Shown here piece after piece: positions 58,574 through 64,000 of a DNA stretch of 64,000 bases. The stretch spans positions 1-64,000 of the forward strand of contig PJFB01000014.1 of assembly GCA_003574895.1 (NCBI GenBank), read 5' to 3'. Under the pieces are notes generated by a model. The model saw nothing but the letters and a program-made list of their open reading frames with translations. It was not told where the DNA came from and ran no database searches. The position numbers and the translations under genes are program-made. Source of the stretch: Geobacter sp. GTDB lineage: Bacteria; Desulfobacterota; Desulfuromonadia; Geobacterales; Pseudopelobacteraceae. Positions within the stretch are counted from its first letter, which is position 1; every line of letters starts with the position of its first letter.

Positions 58574-59568
58574 CCCAGCAGCGGGTTCAGCACCTGATAT
58601 ACCAGATAGCCAACCATTGCCGCAGACGGAATGGTCAGAACCCAGGCAAGAACTATTCGTTGGGCAACCTTCCAGTTGACGGCATTAATACTCTTTGACA
58701 GTCCTGTCCCCAAGATGGCGGATGTAACAACATGGGTGGTACTGGTGGGGAGTCCCATCATGGCGGCTCCCAGGATGACGCTCGTGGAAGCCGAATCCAC
58801 TGAAAAGCCGGTCATCGGCTGCAGCTTGACGAAATCCCGGCCCACGGTCTTGATGATGCGCCATCCGCCTGCTGCGGTACCTAAAGCCATGGCCAGGGCA
58901 CAGACGATCTTGACCCAGGTCGGCACATCGAAAACAGGGATAGCGCCGTAGCTCAGCAGGGCCATGGTAATTACGCCCATGGATTTCTGGGCATCGGCAG
59001 TACCATGGGAAAATGCCATGGTGGCGGCCGAAAAAATCTGCATCTTGCGGAATCCGCGATTGACTCCGCCCGGCGACTTGTTGCGGAGAACCCGCGAAAA
59101 CACGACCACAAATATATAACCGGCCACTGTACCGAGAATAGGTGAAATGACCAGTGCCAGGATGATCTTTTCCAACCCGCCCCACAAGAGCGCCGACGAT
59201 CCGACATGGGCTATGACGGCCCCAATGAGGCCACCGATGATCGCATGGGAGGATGAGGATGGCAGGCCGTAATACCAGGTGATGATGTTCCAGATGATGG
59301 CACCGATTACGCCGGCCAGCACCACCATCTGGGTGAGATTATTGCCGCTGACAATACCGGTGCCTATGGTTTTGGCAACCTTGGTGAAGGCCATCGCACC
59401 GATGAAATTCAACGTGGCAGCCATGAAAATGGCGGCCCTGACCGATAATGCCCTGGTGGAGACGCAGGTGGCAATGGCATTGGCGGTGTCATGGAAACCA
59501 TTGATGTAGTCAAAGAGAAGCGCTGCCAGGATTACCAGGCAAAGCATCACGAGGGACTGGTCAAGCAT
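58567..59568 (-). CDS. PiT-family inorganic phosphate transporter
   Basis: 333 aa with about ten membrane segments. The duplicated PiT signature is clear: FDYINGFHDTANAIATCVST (residues ~20-40) and FSHGTADAQKSMGVI (~185-200), with a GGLIGA-type loop between. It imports phosphate, driven by protons or sodium. The start overlaps the DUF47 stop by 8 bp. DUF47 partners usually regulate PiT. A Pho-box-like site lies upstream. Confidence 0.93.
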   Translation of the reverse strand: MLDQSLVMLCLVILAALLFDYINGFHDTANAIATCVSTRALSVRAAIFMAATLNFIGAMAFTKVAKTIGTGIVSGNNLTQMVVLAGVIGAIIWNIITWYYGLPSSSSHAIIGGLIGAVIAHVGSSALLWGGLEKIILALVISPILGTVAGYIFVVVFSRVLRNKSPGGVNRGFRKMQIFSAATMAFSHGTADAQKSMGVITMALLSYGAIPVFDVPTWVKIVCALAMALGTAAGGWRIIKTVGRDFVKLQPMTGFSVDSASTSVILGAAMMGLPTSTTHVVTSAILGTGLSKSINAVNWKVAQRIVLAWVLTIPSAAMVGYLVYQVLNPLLGK

Positions 59569-60181
59569 TCTTCACCACCACGCTCTCCAGAATATTGGCT
59601 GCGTCCTCACACTTGTCCGTAGTCGTCTCCAAAGTTTCGTAGATCTCTTTCCATTTAATCAGCTGGATCGGGTCCTTTTCCTCATCGAACAACCGGCTGA
59701 TGGCTTCGCGGGAGACACGATCCGCCTCGTTTTCCAGGGCATTGATCTCCACGCACAATTCGAAGATCTGCTCGTTGGATCTCTTTCCCAACATGGAGAC
59801 CGCCTTGTCCACCGCAAGACAGGACTGCAGGATGATGAAGCCGAGGGACTTGGCCTCGGGGGTGATGCTGTCAACGTTGTACATGATCACCCGCTGAGCG
59901 GAGGCGTCGATCAGGTCGATGATATCGTCCAGCTTGGACGCCAGGGAATAAATATCCTCCCGATCCAGCGGGGTAATAAAGGTCTTGTTCAATTTCTGGA
60001 TAATCTCATGGGTAATGGAATCACCCTTGTGCTCCACATCCTTGATCTTGCGCTGACTTTCGAAAGGGTTTTCGAAATTGTCGAGCATATCCTTAAGAAG
60101 TTTGGCCCCTTCGATGATATTTTTTGTCATCTCCTTGAAAAGTTGAAAAAACTTTTCATCTTTGGGAATGAATCCGAACAT
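59561..60181 (-). CDS. DUF47/PhoU-like regulator of the phosphate transporter
   Basis: 206 aa, wholly helical (MFGFIPKDEKFFQLFKEMTK onward), with the DUF47 motifs FESQRKIKDVEHKGDSITHE and a following aspartate-rich helix (SLASKLDDIIDLIDASAQRV). DUF47 proteins are distant relatives of PhoU and are almost always encoded with PiT transporters. It is the first gene of the operon and is coupled to the transporter gene. Confidence 0.92.
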   Translation of the reverse strand: MFGFIPKDEKFFQLFKEMTKNIIEGAKLLKDMLDNFENPFESQRKIKDVEHKGDSITHEIIQKLNKTFITPLDREDIYSLASKLDDIIDLIDASAQRVIMYNVDSITPEAKSLGFIILQSCLAVDKAVSMLGKRSNEQIFELCVEINALENEADRVSREAISRLFDEEKDPIQLIKWKEIYETLETTTDKCEDAANILESVVVKNA

Positions 60182-60269
60182 TTATTGCCTCCCGTAACCG
60201 CCTGCTTGACCTGCCTGGAATAAAAACCTTACATACATACCACAGTTTCCGGAGGCTTCCCACTTAAAA

Positions 60270-60287
60270 GTCACACATCTGTAACAG
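60270..60287 (-). promoter_or_regulatory. Pho-box-like direct repeat upstream of DUF47-pit
   Basis: On the minus strand CTGTTAC-AGAT-GTGTGAC: two 7-bp half-sites with 4-bp spacing (11-bp period), as in PhoB boxes (CTGTCAT consensus), though each half has two or more mismatches. Confidence 0.4.
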
Positions 60288-60359
60288 ACCGGATTGCACG
60301 ATTGCCTTTATCGGTTTCATGAAGTATTCTGGGCAGTCTGAAAAGAGAAAGGAATACAA

Positions 60360-61181
60360 ATGAATCTGCTGCACGCCATCGTCCTCGGTGCCCTGCAAGG
60401 TTTCACCGAAGTGCTGCCCATAAGCAGTTCCGCCCACCTGATCCTGATCCCCTGGCTGTTAAAATGGCCTGAATCCGGGATTACCTTCGACGTGGCCCTG
60501 CACCTGGGGACCCTGATCGCCCTGGCAGCCTATTTCCGCCGTGATATAATCGAAATCGCCTATGCCGCCCTCGATGCCATCTCCACCCGTTCACTGGACA
60601 CCCCGGCCAAACGTCTGCCGTTTCAGATCGTCGCCGCCACGGTGCCGGCCGCCATTGTGGGCAAGCTGTTCGAGCATCAGGTGGAGGACATCTTCCGTGA
60701 AATGCCGCTCCTGATCGCCGGAATGATGATCGTATTCGGCCTGGTGCTCGCCGCGGTTGACCGCTGGGGCAAAAAACGGCGCGGGCTGAGCGGCATGACC
60801 ACCGGCAGCGCCCTGCTGGTGGGCCTGCTGCAATGCCTGGCGCTGATACCGGGCGTGTCACGTTCCGGTATCACCATCACCGCGGGACTGATGGCCGGCT
60901 TTACCCGCGAGAGCGCGGCCCGTTTCTCGTTCCTGCTGTCCCTTCCCATTGTGGCCGGCGCAGCGCTTCTCAAGTCGCTCCATGTCATCAAGTACGGAAT
61001 TCCGGCAGGAGAAGGGGTGCCGATGTTGGTGGGTATTGGGGTTTCGGCGGTCACAGGTTACATCAGCGTGGCCTTTCTGCTCAGTTTCGTGCAAAAACGA
61101 ACCCTGACGCCCTTTGTCTGGTACCGGTTGCTGGCGGGTGGGGCGCTCATCCTGGCTATCATAATGGGTGCCAAGGGGTAG
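60360..61181 (+). CDS. uppP: Undecaprenyl-diphosphatase UppP (BacA)
   Basis: 273 aa. It removes a phosphate from undecaprenyl diphosphate to recycle the carrier of peptidoglycan precursors. Signatures are ALQGFTEVLPISSSAHLIL (residues ~12-30, with the catalytic Glu) and LIPGVSRSGITITAGLMAG (~160-178, with the catalytic Arg/Ser region). It has about eight membrane segments. GAAAGG precedes the ATG. It is divergent from the phosphate-transport operon. Confidence 0.95.
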   Translation: MNLLHAIVLGALQGFTEVLPISSSAHLILIPWLLKWPESGITFDVALHLGTLIALAAYFRRDIIEIAYAALDAISTRSLDTPAKRLPFQIVAATVPAAIVGKLFEHQVEDIFREMPLLIAGMMIVFGLVLAAVDRWGKKRRGLSGMTTGSALLVGLLQCLALIPGVSRSGITITAGLMAGFTRESAARFSFLLSLPIVAGAALLKSLHVIKYGIPAGEGVPMLVGIGVSAVTGYISVAFLLSFVQKRTLTPFVWYRLLAGGALILAIIMGAKG

Positions 61182-61230
61182 GTTCCGGTCTGCATCATCT
61201 TCCATCGAGGAGTTGTTACAGGAGGGATAT

Positions 61231-61920
61231 ATGGGCGGCAGTATCAGGGATTGGCCCGAGGACGAACGGCCACGGGAAAAGATGCTGAAACAGGGGGCGG
61301 GGAACCTCACCGATGCCGAACTGCTGGCTCTGATCATCAGGAGCGGCGATCCCAGCACCAAACAGAGTGCCATTGACCTGGGACGTGAACTCATCAGCCA
61401 TTTCGACGGCAACCTGCGCGAACTGGGCAGCGCCGATATCGCCCAGATTTGCGGCATCAAGGGGCTGGGACTGGCCAAGGCCAGCGGCATAAAGGCCGCC
61501 TTCACCCTGGCCGCGCGTTTTCAGGCCCGTAGACTGGAACGCTTCGAACGCTTCACCTCCCCCCGCCAGGTCTTCGATTACTTCCATCACGAATTCCGCG
61601 ACTCACGCAAGGAATATTTCCTGACCCTGCTCCTGGACGGCAAAAACCGCATCATCCGGCGGGTGCAGGTTTCGGAAGGGTCCCTCAATCAAAGCATCGT
61701 CCACCCCAGGGAGGTCTTCAGCCCGGCCGTCAAGGAGTCTGCCGCGGCCATGATCCTGGTCCACAACCACCCCACCGGCGACCCCACTCCCAGTTCCGAG
61801 GATATCGCCGTCACCCGGCGGCTGCGCGAAGCGGGCGAGATCATGGGGATCAAGGTACTGGACCACATCATTGTCGGTGATGGCGAATACCTGAGTTTTG
61901 TGGAGCGGGGGTTGATGTAG
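61231..61920 (+). CDS. radC: RadC-family JAB-domain protein
   Basis: 229 aa from ATG 61231 (AGGAGG upstream). The N-terminal region has a helix-hairpin-helix-like segment (IAQICGIKGLGLAKASGIKA). The C-terminal JAB/MPN metalloprotease-like domain carries VHNHPTGDPTPSSEDIAVTR with its His/His/Asp metal site (about 175-190), and an upstream Glu in the VSEGSLNQSIVHPREVF block. Despite the name, its role in DNA repair is doubtful. It starts 50 bp after uppP. Confidence 0.94.
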   Translation: MGGSIRDWPEDERPREKMLKQGAGNLTDAELLALIIRSGDPSTKQSAIDLGRELISHFDGNLRELGSADIAQICGIKGLGLAKASGIKAAFTLAARFQARRLERFERFTSPRQVFDYFHHEFRDSRKEYFLTLLLDGKNRIIRRVQVSEGSLNQSIVHPREVFSPAVKESAAAMILVHNHPTGDPTPSSEDIAVTRRLREAGEIMGIKVLDHIIVGDGEYLSFVERGLM

Positions 61921-61983
61921 CGGCAAATGCGGCACTGCACCGTAATGGATTCAGCAACATTCTATTGAAAAAGGAGCTTTCCT

Positions 61984-62814
61984 CTGCTCACGACAACAAT
62001 CGAAATCTTCTGTATCGCCATAGGAGCCGGGATCATCGGCTCGATCCTGGGGCTTGGCGGCGGCATCATCATTGTGCCGACCCTGACGCTTCTCTTCGGC
62101 ATGCCGATGCGTACGGCCGTGGCAGCATCCACCATCTCCATCATTGCCACCTCCACCGGAGCTGCCGTGGCCTTTTTGCATGACCGCCTGACCAACACCA
62201 GGGTTGCCATGTGGCTGGAGATGGGAACCTCCACCGGGGCCCTGACCGGGGCCATACTCGCAGGTTACCTCAACCAGCGCTTCCTGTTCATTCTCTTTGG
62301 AGTGCTTCTTGCCTATTCGGGCTACAACATGTTCAAGACCCGCAAGGCAGAACTGCCGGGCGAAGTCGTGCCCGACCGCGTGTCGCGGAGACTGGATCTG
62401 GGCGGCTCCTACTACGACCGGTTGCTGGGCAAACGGATCGATTACCAGGTAACCGGAACCCTTCCCGGATTGGTGATCATGTACTTTTCCGGGGCCGCGG
62501 CCGGTCTCCTCGGCATCGGCGCCGGGATCTTCAAGGTGTCGGCCATGGACCAGGTCATGCACATGCCGTTCAAGGCCTCCACCGCAACCTCCAACTTCAT
62601 GATCGGCGTGACAGCGGCATCCGGCGCCGTGGTCTATTTCGCCAGAGGCGACGTCAAGCCGCTGGTGGCAGGCCCGGTGGTGCTTGGGGTGCTGCTGGGA
62701 GCAGTTGTGGGCGCCAGGCTGATGGTCAGGATGAAAACTACCACCATCCGTAAGTTCTTCATCCCGCTGATCATATATACGGCCATCGAGATGATCTACA
62801 GGGGAATACGATGA
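61984..62814 (+). CDS. TauE/SafE-family membrane transporter, probable CTG start
   Basis: 276 aa with about eight membrane segments. The frame opens after a TGA at 61966. AAGGAG (61971-61976) lies 7 nt before CTG 61984, giving (M)LTTTIEIFCIAIGAGIIG. This is followed by SILGLGGGIIIVPTLTLLFG, the TauE signature. A GTG start at 62074 would delete the first helix and is unlikely. The second repeat (FSGAAAGLLGIGAGIFKVSA) is present. The family exports sulfur-containing anions. Its stop overlaps the DUF1634 start by 4 bp. Confidence 0.82.
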   Translation: MLTTTIEIFCIAIGAGIIGSILGLGGGIIIVPTLTLLFGMPMRTAVAASTISIIATSTGAAVAFLHDRLTNTRVAMWLEMGTSTGALTGAILAGYLNQRFLFILFGVLLAYSGYNMFKTRKAELPGEVVPDRVSRRLDLGGSYYDRLLGKRIDYQVTGTLPGLVIMYFSGAAAGLLGIGAGIFKVSAMDQVMHMPFKASTATSNFMIGVTAASGAVVYFARGDVKPLVAGPVVLGVLLGAVVGARLMVRMKTTTIRKFFIPLIIYTAIEMIYRGIR

Positions 62815-63137
62815 TGACGGAAGAAACTCACCGGGAAGCACCATCGAAACACGAACCGATAGAAATGATACTGGCCCGCCTGCTGTTCGTCGGTTCCGTC
62901 ATCGCCGCCATACTGCTGGCGGTGGGTATCGGGGCGATGCTGCTGGGACACGGGGATGTCGCCTCGCGGCTGGTTACTATCGGCCTGGTGGCGCTTATGG
63001 CAACGCCCATCATGCGGGTGCTGACAGCTGGGCTGATCTTCGTGCGCGAAAAGGATTGGCTCTTTGCCCTGTTCTGCCTGGTGGTGTTGTGCGCCCTGGC
63101 CGTCGGCATCCTGCTGGGACATGCCCATGTCGAATAG
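62811..63137 (+). CDS. DUF1634 membrane protein
   Basis: 108 aa with three membrane segments (about residues 20-40, 55-72 and 80-100). DUF1634 proteins are regularly found coupled to TauE/SafE transporters, exactly as here, and probably act as a partner subunit. The N-terminus is charged and cytoplasmic. Confidence 0.85.
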   Translation: MMTEETHREAPSKHEPIEMILARLLFVGSVIAAILLAVGIGAMLLGHGDVASRLVTIGLVALMATPIMRVLTAGLIFVREKDWLFALFCLVVLCALAVGILLGHAHVE

Positions 63138-63221
63138 GCCGCACCGTACGTAGAAGCACCGGAAGAATATCAGGGAGAACGTTCTGGTGAGGGTTGTATT
63201 AACAACGAAAGGTACTGAAAG

Positions 63222-63800
63222 ATGGCAATTACCGTGACCCGCTGTGCCTGGGCCGGCAGCGACCCGCTCTACCAGGACTACCATGACCGGGAGTGGGGCG
63301 TGCCGGTGCATGACGACCGGCTGCTGTTCGAGTTCCTGATTTTGGAAGGAGCCCAGGCCGGGCTTTCCTGGATCACCATCCTGCGCAAGCGCGCGGCCTA
63401 CCGGGCCGCCTTTGCCGGGTTCGATCCCGAAACAGTCGCTGCCTTCGATGATGCCAAGGTTGCAGAATTGCTGCAAAACCCCGGCATCGTCCGCAACCGC
63501 CTCAAGGTAGCTTCGGCAATTACCAATGCCAGGGCCTTTCTGGCGGTTCAGGAGGAGTTCGGCTCCTTCGACGCCTATCTGTGGCGTTTCGTGGACAACC
63601 GACCGCTCCTGAACGCCTGGAAGACCATACGGGAGATCCCGGCCAGCACGCCGCTGTCGGACGCCCTGAGCCGCGACCTGAAACAGCGCGGTTTCCGCTT
63701 CGTGGGCAGCACCATCTGTTACGCCCACATGCAGGCCGTGGGCATGGTCAACGACCATACCGTGGATTGCTTCCGCTGGCGGGAGTTGGGTGGAGTGTGA
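63222..63800 (+). CDS. tag: DNA-3-methyladenine glycosylase I (Tag)
   Basis: 192 aa. It removes 3-methyladenine from alkylated DNA. The zinc-binding residues are visible: the first Cys in TRCAWAG, the His in YHDREWGVPVHDD, and HTVDC near the C-terminus (about residues 180-184). The FEFLILEGAQAGLSWITIL helix is a family signature. It is followed by an intrinsic terminator. Confidence 0.95.
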   Translation: MAITVTRCAWAGSDPLYQDYHDREWGVPVHDDRLLFEFLILEGAQAGLSWITILRKRAAYRAAFAGFDPETVAAFDDAKVAELLQNPGIVRNRLKVASAITNARAFLAVQEEFGSFDAYLWRFVDNRPLLNAWKTIREIPASTPLSDALSRDLKQRGFRFVGSTICYAHMQAVGMVNDHTVDCFRWRELGGV

Positions 63801-63827
63801 CTGGGGCGGGATAATCGAAGTGTCTCG

Positions 63828-63855
63828 GGGATGCTGTTCCGGCATCCCTTTTTTT
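63828..63855 (+). terminator. Intrinsic terminator after tag
   Basis: GGGATGC/GCATCCC stem (63828-63834 with 63842-63848) followed by seven T residues. Confidence 0.88.
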
Positions 63856-63937
63856 CGTCAAATGCTACAATTGTATTTTTTCGGGAACCTTTGCCAAGGT
63901 CCGGCGTATAAATTATACAAACAATCGCGGAGAGCGG

Positions 63938-64000
63938 ATGGACGACCAGATCATCATCAAGCAAGTGCTGAGCGGCGACATCGATGCCTATGCCCAGCTC
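63938..64000 (+). CDS. ECF-type RNA polymerase sigma factor, N-terminus only
   Basis: The last 21 codons of the window read MDDQIIIKQVLSGDIDAYAQ and L. This is the typical start of region 2 of sigma-70 ECF factors (I-x-x-VLxGDxxAYxxL). GGAGAGC precedes the ATG. The rest is beyond the window. Confidence 0.75.
   Translation, partial: MDDQIIIKQVLSGDIDAYAQL

Overview
The window looks like a chromosomal segment from a Geobacter-type bacterium (Desulfuromonadia/Geobacterales). The reasons are multiheme c-type cytochromes that mix CXXCH and CX4CH motifs, GEMM-type riboswitches, two energy-converting-hydrogenase-related (Ehr) gene clusters, high GC with islands of AT-rich foreign DNA, and Geobacter-style intergenic repeats. 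This assignment is inferred from gene content; no database was searched.

Layout. Positions 1-9.5 kb are mostly minus-strand secreted cytochromes: a giant protein cut by the window edge, and an operon coding a cytochrome fused to fibronectin type III repeats, a small secreted protein and a 5-heme cytochrome. A SagB/ThcOx oxidoreductase and a tRNA-Pro lie among them. A probable cyclic-dinucleotide (GEMM) riboswitch leads the cytochrome operon. nadA follows. From 11.3 to 16 kb the DNA is a patchwork of foreign pieces: a direct duplication of the nadA 3' end flanking an AT-rich DUF5648/papain-like gene, a membrane protein, an IS3 remnant hit by a RAYT-type element, and an AT-rich lipoprotein gene.

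Positions 16-21.7 kb carry an MBL-fold hydrolase, a cupin, a PII-like protein, a triple-YbjQ membrane protein, and an HD-GYP operon preceded by a second GEMM riboswitch and an intrinsic terminator. Positions 21.7-26.7 kb hold a DMT transporter, RND pump and TolC operon. Its promoter and operator are almost identical to those of a TetR and membrane-fusion-protein operon at 56-58 kb, so the two loci probably form one split efflux system.

Positions 27-45.3 kb hold two complete, divergent six-subunit Ehr clusters separated by a MazEF-like toxin-antitoxin pair. Their large subunits have lost the NiFe-binding cysteines, so they are probably ion-translocating redox complexes and not hydrogenases. 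The second cluster is interrupted by a DUF4124 gene that is itself broken by an IS630 element. A third HyfB-type antiporter subunit stands apart (50.5-52.5 kb) behind an HTH-EIIA regulator.

The rest is largely housekeeping: a histidine kinase, a radical SAM AmrS, a thioredoxin/DsbD-like membrane protein, an AMIN-domain protein, an endonuclease Q relative, phosphate transport (Pit and a PhoU-like partner), UppP, RadC, TauE plus DUF1634, Tag glycosylase and the first codons of an ECF sigma factor.
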